A program made the translations under genes and the position numbers. Under the pieces are notes generated by a model. That model did not search any database and was not told the DNA's origin. It saw only the letters and a list, made by a program, of their open reading frames with translations. From assembly GCA_934650095.1 (NCBI GenBank), contig CAKUFT010000003.1, positions 39,234 to 103,233 on the forward strand: a stretch of 64,000 bases of DNA, in the 5' to 3' direction. The stretch comes from an uncultured Collinsella sp. Its GTDB lineage: Bacteria > Actinomycetota > Coriobacteriia > Coriobacteriales > Coriobacteriaceae. This document shows, piece after piece, positions 7,788 to 18,606 of this stretch (the first letter of the stretch is position 1; every line of letters starts with the position of its first letter).

Positions 7788-8786
7788 TTGGCACGATCTT
7801 CGGGTTTCTCCACAAATCTGAATACCAAGCGACAATCAACGGGTATGCGCCCGTTGATTGTTTTCAGCCTGATTTCGGTGTTGCTGCTCACGTTTTATAT
7901 TCGTGAGGGCGAGACGGGGCCGATTCATGCCGTTCGTTCGGGCGTGACGACGATTACCTCGCCGGTGCGTTTTCTGGGCTCGGCTGTGGCGGCTCCCTTC
8001 AATGCGATCGGTAACGTGTTCTCTAACCTTACGGCGTCACAGGACACGCTTGACGAGCTTAAGAAGCAAAACGAGGAACTGACCTCTAAGGTCGCCGAGC
8101 TCTCCGAGGCTCAAAAGACCGCCGAGCGACTGGAGGGTCTGGTCGGTCTGCAGTCGACCTACAACCTCAAGTCCACTGCAGCTCGTATCGTCGGCGCTTC
8201 GGGCGATGCCTGGACCTCGACCGTTACCATCGATAAGGGTTCTGCCGACGGGCTTACCATCAACATGCCCGTGACGAGTTCTGCCGGTGTTATCGGCCAG
8301 ATCATCGAAGTTTCGGCCAAGACATCGACCGTGCGCCTGATTGGCGACGAGAACTCGGGCGTGTCCGCCATGGTGCAGGACACGCGCGCCCAGGGCATGC
8401 TGCAAGGTCAGGCTGACGGCACGCTGCGTCTTGAGTATGTGAGCGTCGACTCCGACGTTAAGGTTGGCGACATCATCGTGACCTCTGGCATTGGCGGTGT
8501 GTTCCCCAAGGGTCTTCCGCTCGGCACCGTCTCGTCGGTTGAGAAATCGGCAAACGACGTGTACTACACCATTGTGGTGCGCGCTCAGACCACGGCCGAG
8601 AACAACGAGGAAGTGCTGGTCATTACCTCGCTGACCGACGAACAGTCGGCCTCGGATGAGGACGTGAACACGGCCAACAGCACGCCGCAGGGAACGTCGC
8701 GCGATGCTGCGGCCAAGACGAAGGGCGAGAGTTCGGATGACAGTTCCGACACGTCCGAGACGACCGATTCCGGCTCGAGCGAATAG
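7788..8786 (+). CDS. mreC: Rod-shape-determining protein MreC
   Basis: A 332-residue bitopic protein. After a basic N-terminus a membrane helix lies at about residues 21-38 (PLIVFSLISVLLLTFYI), then a coiled coil (LDELKKQNEELTSKVAELSEAQKTAE is split around residues 88-115) and the paired beta-barrel domain with the typical GVIGQIIEVS and SGIGGVFPKGLPLG motifs. The Ser/Asp/Thr-rich final 50 residues are a low-complexity tail. MreC links MreB to PBP2 and RodA. TTG 7788 is preceded by AAAGGTGG. Confidence 0.95.
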   Translation: MARSSGFSTNLNTKRQSTGMRPLIVFSLISVLLLTFYIREGETGPIHAVRSGVTTITSPVRFLGSAVAAPFNAIGNVFSNLTASQDTLDELKKQNEELTSKVAELSEAQKTAERLEGLVGLQSTYNLKSTAARIVGASGDAWTSTVTIDKGSADGLTINMPVTSSAGVIGQIIEVSAKTSTVRLIGDENSGVSAMVQDTRAQGMLQGQADGTLRLEYVSVDSDVKVGDIIVTSGIGGVFPKGLPLGTVSSVEKSANDVYYTIVVRAQTTAENNEEVLVITSLTDEQSASDEDVNTANSTPQGTSRDAAAKTKGESSDDSSDTSETTDSGSSE

Positions 8787-8791
8787 GGGGC

Positions 8792-9364
8792 ATGTCCATG
8801 GATCTACACGAGCAGGGGATGAGCTCCCGCACGTTTGTAATCGCCGCCGTCGTGTGCGTGCTGCTGCAGGCAGGCCTGGCACCGCAGATCTCCATTGCGG
8901 GCGGTCGCGTCAACTTCATGATTATCCTGGTGTGCCTGAGCGCGTTCTCGGGCGACCCCGCGCGTGCCGTCGTCTGCGGTTTTTGCAGCGGCCTGTTTTA
9001 CGACCTTTCGGCGGCTGTGCCGGTGGGCGTCATGTCTTTGCTGCTGACGGTTGGCAGCTTTGCCCTGGTGCATAGCGCTGCCGGTCAGACAAGCGGCACC
9101 CCGAGCGCGCGCGGCATTACCGTAGGCGTCTTCGCGCTCATTGTTAACGCGATCTACAGCATCATCTTGCTGTTCATGGGTCTGGAGACGAGCTTTGTCG
9201 TGGCGATTTTTGGCCACGCCCTGCCGTCTTCGATCCTGACGGGCCTGGTCGCCATTCCGTTTTTGATGTCCGGTATCGTGCCGCAGTCCGGTTACGGATT
9301 CTCCGCACGTGGCGGTCGTCAGACGGGTATGCGCTTTAAGCCCAAGACTCGCAAACTCAAATAG
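8792..9364 (+). CDS. mreD: Rod-shape-determining membrane protein MreD
   Basis: A 190-residue polytopic membrane protein with about five hydrophobic segments and a basic C-terminus. The motif GFCSGLFYDLSAAVPVG is typical of MreD. It forms the elongasome core with MreC. The ATG at 8792 has an AGGGGG site, and it starts six bases after mreC. Confidence 0.93.
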   Translation: MSMDLHEQGMSSRTFVIAAVVCVLLQAGLAPQISIAGGRVNFMIILVCLSAFSGDPARAVVCGFCSGLFYDLSAAVPVGVMSLLLTVGSFALVHSAAGQTSGTPSARGITVGVFALIVNAIYSIILLFMGLETSFVVAIFGHALPSSILTGLVAIPFLMSGIVPQSGYGFSARGGRQTGMRFKPKTRKLK

Positions 9365-9377
9365 GGGAGGCTCGTAG

Positions 9378-11447
9378 ATGTCTTCCCAGATGACGGTTGT
9401 TATCGCCGGTATCGTGCTGCTCGTGGCCATTGTGGTCGCACTGGTCATTATGCGTCGCGGCGATTCCCGTTTTACCTACGACACGCAGCATGGAACGGCC
9501 CCGCGCGCCACCGAGGGCGAGGGCAATACCGCAGCGACCGCCTTTAAGGGCCGCTTCTCCATCCTCACCGCAGGCGTGGGCGCGATGTTTGCGGCGCTTG
9601 GCGTTAAGCTGTGGGGCATGCAGATGGTCTCGTCGGACTATTACGAGAAACAGGCCAACAGCAATCAGACCCGCACCGTCACCACGCCCGCCGTTCGCGG
9701 GCGCATTCTCGATCGCAACGGCGTGGCGCTGGTGCAAAATCGCCCCTCGCTTGCCGTCGTCGCCTATCGCGACCTTGCCGAGGATGAGGTTCTGGTTCGT
9801 CATCTTGCCAACGTGCTCGGAATGCCTTACGTGGCGGTTCTGCGCAACATTCAGGACAATTCCGAGGGTGCTCAGAGCCTGCATACTATCGCGACGGACG
9901 TGCGCCGCTCGACGGTCGCCTATATCCAGGAGCACGCCGGCGAGTTCCCTGGCGTGAAGATTGCCGAGCGCACCGAGCGCCAGTATCCGTACGGCGAGAC
10001 GGCATGCCATATTTTGGGCTATACCGGCACCATTACTTCCGAGCAGCTCGAGGCCCAGAACAAAAAGTCTTCTGACGACGATGATGCTTCTGCGGGCCAG
10101 ATTACGTACCAGTCGGGCGATATCGTGGGCCAGGCGGGCGTTGAGAGCTACTACGAAAACCTGCTGCAGGGTATCCGCGGCGAGCAGACCGTCAAGGTTG
10201 ATGCCTCGGGTAACGTGACCGGTCAGGCCGGTGCCGTGCCCGCCAAGGCAGGCTCCGATATTAAGCTCACGCTTGACCTTAAGATTCAGCAGGCTTGCGA
10301 GACGGCGCTGGCAAGCGCTATCGAGCTTGCAAAGACCACGGGTTACAGCAATGCCGGTAACGGTGCCGTGGTGTGCCTCGATCCCAATAACGGCGAAATT
10401 CTGGGCATGGCAAGTGAGCCCAAGTTTGATCCGTCCGTTTTTATCGGCGGCGTCTCCAACGACGTGTGGACCGAGCTCAACGACGACGAGGGCTCGCACC
10501 CGCTGCTCAACCGTGCCATTAGCGGCCAGTATATGTCGGCTTCGACCATCAAACCGCTCTCGGCTCTGGCCGGTCTTGAGTTTGGAACCTATACGTCGGG
10601 CCAGACGACCAACTGCACGGGCTATTGGACGGGCCTGGGCAAGTCGTGGGGCAAGTACTGCTGGCTGCATTCCGGCCACGGTACCATGACCCTGCAATCC
10701 GGTATCGCCAACTCTTGTGACCCCGTGTTCTACGACATGGGCAAGGCTTTCTTTTATGACGAGCAGCATCCCGAGGGCCTGCAGGAGGTCTTCCGTCGCT
10801 GGGGTCTGGGTAAGACCTGCGGTATCGACCTACCGAGTGAGGGCGCGGGCCGTATTCCCGATGCCGAGTGGAAAGAGTCGTACTTTACCGACGCCTCGAC
10901 CGAGGACCGCAAATGGAACGCCGGTGATATGACCAACATTGCCATCGGCCAGGGCGACATCCTGGTGACGCCCCTGCAGATGGCGTGCGCCTATATGGGT
11001 CTTGCCAACGGCGGCAAACAGTACGTGCCTCACGTGTTTTTGTCTGCCGTGTCGCGCGATGGCGACGGCGATGCCTATAAGTACAACGGCAAGGGCAAGA
11101 AGAAGCGCCTGGAGGCCAAGATCAACAGCGATTCGGATTTGGCTCTTGTTCGCAACGGCATGCACGACGTGATTTACACGGCATCGACGTCCCTGGCGGC
11201 TCACTTTGGCACCCTGACGCCGCAGGTATACGGCAAGTCGGGCACGGGAGAGAAAAGCGGCGAGGACGAATACGCGTGGTTCTGCGCCTATGCACCGGCC
11301 GATGACCCCAAGTATGTCATCGCTACTGTCCTGGAGCAGGGCGGCGGTGGCTCTGATACCGCAATGCATGTCGTGCGTGACGTGCTCGGCGTGATTTATG
11401 ACGAGCCCGATACCTCTTCGGCCTCGGGCGATTCTTCGGTTCGATAG
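9378..11447 (+). CDS. mrdA: Penicillin-binding protein 2 (class B transpeptidase of the elongasome)
   Basis: A 689-residue class B PBP that crosslinks peptidoglycan during elongation. A membrane segment lies at residues 5-24 and another hydrophobic stretch near 60-75. The dimerisation domain begins at RGRILDRNGVALVQN. The transpeptidase motifs are STIK with nucleophile Ser389 and Lys392, SCD at 446-448 where many PBPs have SxN, and KSGTGEKSG with Lys620. The SCD form is normal for PBP2-type proteins. It lies between mreD and rodA, its glycosyltransferase partner, as in other rod-shaped bacteria. The second hydrophobic stretch makes the topology slightly unusual. Confidence 0.94.
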   Translation: MSSQMTVVIAGIVLLVAIVVALVIMRRGDSRFTYDTQHGTAPRATEGEGNTAATAFKGRFSILTAGVGAMFAALGVKLWGMQMVSSDYYEKQANSNQTRTVTTPAVRGRILDRNGVALVQNRPSLAVVAYRDLAEDEVLVRHLANVLGMPYVAVLRNIQDNSEGAQSLHTIATDVRRSTVAYIQEHAGEFPGVKIAERTERQYPYGETACHILGYTGTITSEQLEAQNKKSSDDDDASAGQITYQSGDIVGQAGVESYYENLLQGIRGEQTVKVDASGNVTGQAGAVPAKAGSDIKLTLDLKIQQACETALASAIELAKTTGYSNAGNGAVVCLDPNNGEILGMASEPKFDPSVFIGGVSNDVWTELNDDEGSHPLLNRAISGQYMSASTIKPLSALAGLEFGTYTSGQTTNCTGYWTGLGKSWGKYCWLHSGHGTMTLQSGIANSCDPVFYDMGKAFFYDEQHPEGLQEVFRRWGLGKTCGIDLPSEGAGRIPDAEWKESYFTDASTEDRKWNAGDMTNIAIGQGDILVTPLQMACAYMGLANGGKQYVPHVFLSAVSRDGDGDAYKYNGKGKKKRLEAKINSDSDLALVRNGMHDVIYTASTSLAAHFGTLTPQVYGKSGTGEKSGEDEYAWFCAYAPADDPKYVIATVLEQGGGGSDTAMHVVRDVLGVIYDEPDTSSASGDSSVR

Positions 11448-11456
11448 GAGGTTGCG

Positions 11457-12683
11457 ATGGATTTTTCGCCGGCGGATCTGTTCCGCTCAACCAAGACCGG
11501 CTCCCGCAGCAGCCTGGACCGCGTCAACAAGCAGCTTTCGGCCTCGCGCGGCACGTTTCGTCAGAAGGTCAATGTCGGTGTTCTGCTGGCTACCGTGGCG
11601 CTCGTTACCTACGGCGCCATCATCATCTGGTCGGCCTCGCAGTTTAAGGCCGATGCGTCATTCTCACGCCATCTGCTGGGAATCGTTATTGGCGCAATCC
11701 TGGCGGTGCTTGTTTGGCGTACCGATCTGCGTGGCATCTCCAACTTCTCGACGGCGTTGCTCGTCATCGACCTTATCGTGATTTTCTCGCCCAAGATTCC
11801 CGGTCTTTCCTATACGGGCGGCCTAGGTATGACGGGCTGGATTAAGATTCCCGGTATCGGCTTGACGTTCCAGCCGGTTGAGCTTGCCAAACTCATCACG
11901 ATTTTCTTCATCGCCACGCTTGGCTCGCAGTACAACGGGCGCATCGATACCGTCCGCGACTACGTTAAGCTCTGCGGCATGTTGTCCATCCCGTTTTTGG
12001 CCGTTGTCGCCATGGGCGACCTGGGCTCGGGCTTGGTCGTGCTGGTCTCGGGTGCCATCGTCATCTGCATGAGCGGTGCGCGCCGCGAATGGGTGCTGTC
12101 CACCTTGGCCCTGCTGGTGGGCTTGGTGGCGCTTATCTTGGCGCTCGACTCGGTCTTCGATTCGCTGCTCGGTCACGACGTGCTCATCAAGCAGTACCAG
12201 ATGAACCGTCTGACGGTCTTTATCGACCCCGATAATGCCGATTCGGACGACGCCTACAACCTGCAGCAGTCGCTTATCGCCGTTGGCTCGGGCGGCTTTT
12301 TTGGTAAGGGTCTGGGCCATGCGACGCAGTCTGCCGGCGGCTTTCTGCCCGAGTTCCACACCGACTTTGTCTTCGCCTTCCTGTCCGAGACCTTCGGCTT
12401 CTGTGGGTCCTTTTTGCTCCTGTGCCTGTATGTGCTGCTTATTTTCTCGACGATTCGCGTCGCCTTTAAGTGCGAGTCGTTGTTCCTGCGCCTGTCGTGC
12501 GTGGGCATTGTGGGCATGTGGGCATTCCAGACCTTCGAGAATATTGGCATGTGCATTGGCATGATGCCGATTACCGGTATTCCGCTACCGTTCATTAGCT
12601 TCGGTTCGTCGTCGATGATGATTCAGTTGGTGACGGTGGGTATCGTACAATCCATATGGCGGCATCGTTCGGGCGCCGCGTAA
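11457..12683 (+). CDS. rodA: SEDS peptidoglycan glycosyltransferase RodA
   Basis: A 408-residue polytopic membrane protein of the SEDS family that polymerises lipid II together with PBP2. About ten membrane segments are visible. Signature regions are FQPVELAKL, the catalytic-loop pattern GFLPEFHTDFVFAFLSE with its conserved Asp, and GIPLPFISFGSSSM near the C-terminus. It starts nine bases after mrdA with a GGAGG site. The 40-residue charged cytoplasmic N-terminus is typical. Confidence 0.96.
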   Translation: MDFSPADLFRSTKTGSRSSLDRVNKQLSASRGTFRQKVNVGVLLATVALVTYGAIIIWSASQFKADASFSRHLLGIVIGAILAVLVWRTDLRGISNFSTALLVIDLIVIFSPKIPGLSYTGGLGMTGWIKIPGIGLTFQPVELAKLITIFFIATLGSQYNGRIDTVRDYVKLCGMLSIPFLAVVAMGDLGSGLVVLVSGAIVICMSGARREWVLSTLALLVGLVALILALDSVFDSLLGHDVLIKQYQMNRLTVFIDPDNADSDDAYNLQQSLIAVGSGGFFGKGLGHATQSAGGFLPEFHTDFVFAFLSETFGFCGSFLLLCLYVLLIFSTIRVAFKCESLFLRLSCVGIVGMWAFQTFENIGMCIGMMPITGIPLPFISFGSSSMMIQLVTVGIVQSIWRHRSGAA

Positions 12684-12701
12684 CCGCTGGAGGGGTTTGC
12701 T

Positions 12702-13631
12702 ATGAAGATTCCCGTGGACAAGCTTACCCGCGCTTTTAAGATGGGCGCGTCTGTTAAGAAGGACTCCGATACGCCGGTGCGCGTCTCGGTGTACTTGGAT
12801 TCGTCTGCCTCGCGCTTTTTGGTCGAGACGGTCCGCGATGCCTTTGTGCCGCAGACGACCTCGGGCATTGTGCGCGTTGAGCGCTTGGGCGAGGAGCGTA
12901 TCGTTCCCAAGACCGATACCGATGTGGTGCTGGTCCTCTCGTGCGGCTCCGACCGCCTGGAGAGCGCCGTGCAGGAGCTCGTGATCGCCGGTGCGCCCGT
13001 GTGCGTGCTCGCTGAGTCTGCCGTCGAGGTGCCGTTCATCGAGGAGTCCACGCCCATGCTCGGCGTGGTGGCAGCGACCGATAAGACGTATCTGCTCGAG
13101 ACGCTCGCGCGTTGGATTCTCGATCGCACCGACAAGGAAACGGCGTTTGCCGCGAACTTTGCCTTTATGCGTATCGCCGCTGCAAACCGCATCATCACCT
13201 CGTGTGCGCTCACCAACATGGCGACCGGGGCTTTGGTGTTCTTGCCGGGTGCCGACTATCCCGTTATGGCGCTGGCGCAGATCGGCATGCTCTTTGAGCT
13301 CGCCGCCGTCTTTGGTCGCGGCATTAAGCCCGAACGCGGCTATGAGGTCGCGGGTGTGCTTGCCGGTGGCCTGGTGATCCGCGCCGTCACCCGTGCACTC
13401 GTAAAGCAGACGCCGCATATCGGGTTTGCTGTCAAGGCGCTCACCGCTGCCGCGGGCACCTATGGCATGGGCCGTGCGCTCGTTTCGCTCTATGAGCGCG
13501 ATGCCGACTACAGCCGTGCCAACGAGGTTGTCACTGCCACGTTCTCTCGCGTTCGCGACCTGGTAACCACGGTCGCCGGCGCCACCCGTCCTATGGCGTC
13601 CTACCAGGACGCATCTGATCTCGCTGCTTAG
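12702..13631 (+). CDS. DUF697/YcjF-like membrane-associated protein, function unknown
   Basis: A 309-residue protein. Residues 1-120 form a soluble part predicted as alpha/beta (VRVSVYLDSSASRFLVETV, DVVLVLSCGSDRL). Residues 145-260 contain conserved-looking helices, including ANRIITSCALTNMATGALVF, and several glycine-rich hydrophobic segments reminiscent of the DUF697 domain found next to small GTPases. No GTPase motif is present in this protein. It directly follows rodA (18-base gap) and is followed within 10 bases by the radical-SAM gene, so it is probably cotranscribed with the elongation operon. Domain naming is from pattern only. Confidence 0.6.
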   Translation: MKIPVDKLTRAFKMGASVKKDSDTPVRVSVYLDSSASRFLVETVRDAFVPQTTSGIVRVERLGEERIVPKTDTDVVLVLSCGSDRLESAVQELVIAGAPVCVLAESAVEVPFIEESTPMLGVVAATDKTYLLETLARWILDRTDKETAFAANFAFMRIAAANRIITSCALTNMATGALVFLPGADYPVMALAQIGMLFELAAVFGRGIKPERGYEVAGVLAGGLVIRAVTRALVKQTPHIGFAVKALTAAAGTYGMGRALVSLYERDADYSRANEVVTATFSRVRDLVTTVAGATRPMASYQDASDLAA

Positions 13632-13640
13632 GGGTTTTCG

Positions 13641-15518
13641 TTGCGCGTTCCGTACCAAGACTGTTTTCACTTAATTGAGCCGCTGCTCGCCAAGGTCGAG
13701 AAGCCGAGTCGCTATATCGATCACGAGTGGGGCACGCTTTCCAAGGCTGATGCCGACTACCGTTGCTGCCTGATCTATCCGGATGTTTACGAGGTTGGTC
13801 TGCCCAACCAGGGCATCGCCATCCTCTACAACATCCTCAACCAGGCCGAGGGTATTTCCTGCGAGCGCGGTTATGTGCCGTGGCCCGATATGGGCGACGC
13901 CATGCGTGAGGCGGGTATTCCGCTGCTGTCGCTTGAAGGTGCAGCTCCGGTCGCTTCGTTTGACATCGTCGGTCTGCATGTGCCGCACGAGATGGCGGTA
14001 ACGAACTTCCTCGAGGCGCTCGACCTCGCCGGTATTCCGCTGCTGGCGGCCGACCGTGGCGAGGACGACCCCATCATCATCGCCGGCGGCCCCTCGGTCT
14101 ATAACCCCGAGCCGTATGCGGCCTTCTTCGATGTCATCCTCATCGGCGAAGGAGAGGAATCGCTGCTCGAGACCTGCCAGCTGCATCGTCGCCTGCGTGA
14201 CGAAGGGGTCCCGCGTGCGCAGATCGTTGAGCAGCTTGCGTCCGTTGCCGGCAACTATGTGCCGGCGCTCTATGAGGTTCGCCATGACGAGCCCTGCTCG
14301 CCGCACGGCTATACCGTGCCGCGTGAGGGCAAGGATGCGCCGACCGTGGTCTACAAGCGTGTCGTCGAGGACTTCGGCGCCACCAATCCGTTGTCGCAGT
14401 CGTGCGTGCCCTACGCACAGTTGGTCCACGACCGCCTGTCTATTGAGATCCTGCGCGGTTGCGCCCGCGGCTGCCGTTTTTGCCAGGCCGGCATGACGTA
14501 TCGTCCGGTGCGCGAGCGCTCCGCCGACCAGATCGTGTCCTCGGTGATCCAGGGCCTGGAGAAGACCGGTTATGATGAGGTGTCGCTCACCTCGCTTTCG
14601 ACCACCGACCACTCCTGCATCCGCGATGTGCTCGGCAGGCTTAACCGTCGCCTTGAGGATACGGGCATTCGTGTGTCCATTCCCTCGCAGCGCCTGGATT
14701 CATTTGGCGTTGATATGGCCGAGTCGGTCGCCGGCGAAAAGAAGGGCGGCCTGACGTTTGCCCCCGAGGCCGGCAGCCAGCGCATGCGCGACATCATCAA
14801 TAAGAACGTGACCGAGGAGGACTTGGACCGTGCGGCCAAGGCGGCCTTCGAGGCCGGCTGGAACCGCATGAAGCTCTACTTTATGATGGGCCTTCCCGGT
14901 GAGTGCGACGAGGACATCGTGGCTATTGCCAACCTGGCCGATCACGTGCTTGAGCTTGGCCGTTCCGTGGTGCCCAAGGCTCGCCGCGGCTCCATCTCGG
15001 TGTCCATCTCGGTTTCTGTCTTTATCCCCAAGGCTGCCACGCCGTTCCAATGGTGCCCGCAGCTCGACTACGACGACGTCAAGCGCCGCCAGAAGCTGCT
15101 TATCACGAGCGTTCGCAACCGCGCCGTCCGCGTGCATTACCACGATGCCGAGACCTCGCTTATCGAGGCTGCGCTATCTCGCGCCGGTCGCGATATGACG
15201 CCCGTCATCATCGATGCCTGGCGTGCGGGCTCGCGCTTTGACGCCTGGGTGGAGCATTTCTCGCTCGATAACTGGAAGGCAGCCGCCGCCAAAAACGGCA
15301 TCGACCTCAACGAGCTCGTGCACCTGCCCTACGAGCTGGACTGGCGCCTGCCCTGGGAGCACGTGAGCCCCGGCTGCACGCGCGGCTTCCTCGAGCGCGA
15401 GTATCGTCGCTCGCTCGAGGGCGTCACGACCCCCGATTGCACCCGCACGTCGTGCACCGGCTGCGGTATCTGTCCCACGCTCCATGCCAAGAATGTATTG
15501 ATGGGTGATCGCGCATGA
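13641..15518 (+). CDS. B12-binding-domain-like radical SAM protein (TIGR03960-type)
   Basis: A 625-residue protein. The N-terminal third resembles the B12-binding-like domain of this family (YRCCLIYPDVYEVGLPNQG). The radical SAM cluster motif is in EILRGCARGCRFCQAGMTYRP (CxxxCxxC). The C-terminus has a cysteine group, DCTRTSCTGCGICP, suggesting a second metal site. The substrate is unknown. In many Firmicutes and Actinobacteria this gene precedes a DUF2344 gene and rplU, exactly as here. Start TTG 13641 has AGGGG upstream, and the stop overlaps the next ATG by four bases, so the two products are probably made together. Confidence 0.85.
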   Translation: MRVPYQDCFHLIEPLLAKVEKPSRYIDHEWGTLSKADADYRCCLIYPDVYEVGLPNQGIAILYNILNQAEGISCERGYVPWPDMGDAMREAGIPLLSLEGAAPVASFDIVGLHVPHEMAVTNFLEALDLAGIPLLAADRGEDDPIIIAGGPSVYNPEPYAAFFDVILIGEGEESLLETCQLHRRLRDEGVPRAQIVEQLASVAGNYVPALYEVRHDEPCSPHGYTVPREGKDAPTVVYKRVVEDFGATNPLSQSCVPYAQLVHDRLSIEILRGCARGCRFCQAGMTYRPVRERSADQIVSSVIQGLEKTGYDEVSLTSLSTTDHSCIRDVLGRLNRRLEDTGIRVSIPSQRLDSFGVDMAESVAGEKKGGLTFAPEAGSQRMRDIINKNVTEEDLDRAAKAAFEAGWNRMKLYFMMGLPGECDEDIVAIANLADHVLELGRSVVPKARRGSISVSISVSVFIPKAATPFQWCPQLDYDDVKRRQKLLITSVRNRAVRVHYHDAETSLIEAALSRAGRDMTPVIIDAWRAGSRFDAWVEHFSLDNWKAAAAKNGIDLNELVHLPYELDWRLPWEHVSPGCTRGFLEREYRRSLEGVTTPDCTRTSCTGCGICPTLHAKNVLMGDRA

Positions 15519-16327
15519 GTGAGCGCCTGACCGACAATCCCACGCTCTTTAGGCTGCGCGTTCGCTACGGCAAGCGCGACCGCCTTAAGTACCTGGGCCA
15601 TCTCGAAGTAATCCATACCATTGAGCGCATCGTGCGCCGTGCGGGGCTGCCCTATGCCGTCACGCAGGGTTTCTCCCCGCACATGCGCGTAGGCTTTTCA
15701 TCGGCGCTGCCGGTGGGTACGTCGTCGACCTGCGAGTGGTATGACCTGTTCATGACCGAGTTCGTCGCGCTCGACGAGGCGTTTGAGCGTCTGGCCGCGG
15801 CGTCTCCGGCCGATCTGGCGCCCATCGAAGCCGCCTACATCGACGTGCGAACGCCGGCTTTGACGGCCCAGCTCACGCGCCTGTCGTATCGTATCGACCT
15901 GCACCTGGACCCCGAGTCCCCGGTGAGTGCCGATGAGGTACGCGCTGCAATCGATATGCTGCGCGCGGGCCATGGCATCGACTATGCGCGCGGCAAAAAG
16001 AGCAAGCGCCTGGATCTGGACCATACGCTCGTGGGCTATGAACTCACGGCGGGGGAGCGCCCGGACCATCTGGTACTCATGCTCGACACCCATGCCGACA
16101 ACGAGGGCTCCATGCGTCCGGAAATTTTGCTTTCTGCTGCTGATGTTTTGTTGCAGGGCTTGACCCCGGGCGTCGATGCACCTATTGTTTCCACCGGTAT
16201 GCAAGACCTCGTGACCATCTGCTCCTACGATGTCGAGCGTCAGAATCAAGCATGCGAGGACGACGAGGGCCGACTCGTCAGCCCCATACCTGTGCGAACT
16301 TGTGGATTTGCTCCACATACTCGTTGA
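15515..16327 (+). CDS. DUF2344 (TIGR03936) radical-SAM-associated protein
   Basis: A 270-residue soluble protein that starts RLRVRYGKRDRLKYLGHLEVIHTIERIVRRAGLPYAVTQGF within its first 65 residues, the hallmark of DUF2344. This domain is often fused or adjacent to TIGR03960 radical SAM enzymes, and the ATGA overlap here supports a joint function, possibly RNA-linked given the ribosomal genes downstream. The biochemical role is not established. The 3' end overlaps the rplU promoter. Confidence 0.82.
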   Translation: MSERLTDNPTLFRLRVRYGKRDRLKYLGHLEVIHTIERIVRRAGLPYAVTQGFSPHMRVGFSSALPVGTSSTCEWYDLFMTEFVALDEAFERLAAASPADLAPIEAAYIDVRTPALTAQLTRLSYRIDLHLDPESPVSADEVRAAIDMLRAGHGIDYARGKKSKRLDLDHTLVGYELTAGERPDHLVLMLDTHADNEGSMRPEILLSAADVLLQGLTPGVDAPIVSTGMQDLVTICSYDVERQNQACEDDEGRLVSPIPVRTCGFAPHTR

Positions 16328-16352
16328 CGGGGGTATTTTCGCCTGCTACTAT
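16324..16352 (+). promoter_or_regulatory. Promoter for rplU-rpmA
   Basis: TTGACG (16324-16329) and TACTAT (16347-16352) are separated by 17 bases. The -35 box overlaps the stop codon of the preceding gene. The start codon is about 35 bases past the expected transcription start. Confidence 0.75.
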
Positions 16353-16394
16353 ATTCGGCTGTTGCACTAACTGATGCATGAAGGGCAAGTAAAC

Positions 16395-16769
16395 ATGTAC
16401 GCAATCGTTAACACGGGCGGCAAGCAGTACAAGGTCGCCACCGACGATGTCATCACCGTCGAGAAGATCGAGGGCAATGAGGGCGACAAGGTCACCCTGC
16501 CGGTCATCTTCCTCAACGATGGTAAGAAGATCGTCACCGATCCCGACAAGCTGGCCAAGGCCAAGGTTACCGCTCAGATCGTTGAGCAGTTCAAGGGCGA
16601 GAAGCAGCTGGTCTTCAAGTTCCACAAGCGCAAGCGCTATCGTCGTCTGAAGGGTCACCGTCAGCAGCTCACCAAGCTGAAGATCGTGAAGGTCCAGGCT
16701 ACGTCCCGCGCCAAGAAGGCTGTCAAGGCAGAGGCCGAGGCTGTTGCCGAGGCTCCCGTCGCCGAGTAG
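16395..16769 (+). CDS. rplU: 50S ribosomal protein L21
   Basis: A 124-residue protein starting MYAIVNTGGKQYKV, with FKFHKRKRYRRLKGHRQ in the RNA-binding region. A short Ala/Glu-rich tail of about 20 residues extends the usual length of just over 100. It binds 23S rRNA in the large subunit. It is followed by rpmA after 33 bases. Confidence 0.98.
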   Translation: MYAIVNTGGKQYKVATDDVITVEKIEGNEGDKVTLPVIFLNDGKKIVTDPDKLAKAKVTAQIVEQFKGEKQLVFKFHKRKRYRRLKGHRQQLTKLKIVKVQATSRAKKAVKAEAEAVAEAPVAE

Positions 16770-16802
16770 ATTACACTCGTAACGAAAGAGTAGGTATACA
16801 CA

Positions 16803-17060
16803 ATGGCACACAAAAAAGGACTCGGTTCCTCCCGTAATGGCCGTGACTCCCGCGGTCAGCGCCTTGGCACGAAGCGCTTCGCCGGCCAGACGGTAACCAC
16901 GGGCACGATTCTCGTCCGTCAGCACGGCACGCACATCCACCCGGGTGAGAACGTTGGCCGTGGCAAGGACGACACGCTGTTCGCGCTGGTCGACGGTACC
17001 GTTGAGTTCCACAAGGGTATCAAGCACAGGGTCAGCGTACGCCCGCTCGCGAACGCGTAA
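16803..17060 (+). CDS. rpmA: 50S ribosomal protein L27
   Basis: An 85-residue protein that starts [16 protein letters not shown]. The N-terminal tail, which reaches the peptidyl transferase centre, begins directly with the mature-type sequence. There is no Firmicutes-style cleavable extension, and correspondingly no prp (ysxB) protease gene between rplU and rpmA. Confidence 0.98.
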   Translation: MAHKKGLGSSRNGRDSRGQRLGTKRFAGQTVTTGTILVRQHGTHIHPGENVGRGKDDTLFALVDGTVEFHKGIKHRVSVRPLANA

Positions 17061-17085
17061 TTCACCCTTCATAGAGCACATATGT

Positions 17086-17129
17086 GGGAGGCACTTGAGT
17101 TTTAGGATTCAAGGGTCTCCCTCTTTTTT
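17086..17129 (+). terminator. Intrinsic terminator after rpmA
   Basis: GGGAG (17086-17090) with CTTGA pairs with TCAAG and CTCCC (17117-17121), followed by TCTTTTTT. It lies 16 bases before the obgE start, so obgE expression must depend on read-through or an unrecognised promoter. Confidence 0.7.
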
Positions 17130-17133
17130 GTAG

Positions 17134-18603
<1,470 letters not shown>

Positions 18604-18606
18604 GCC

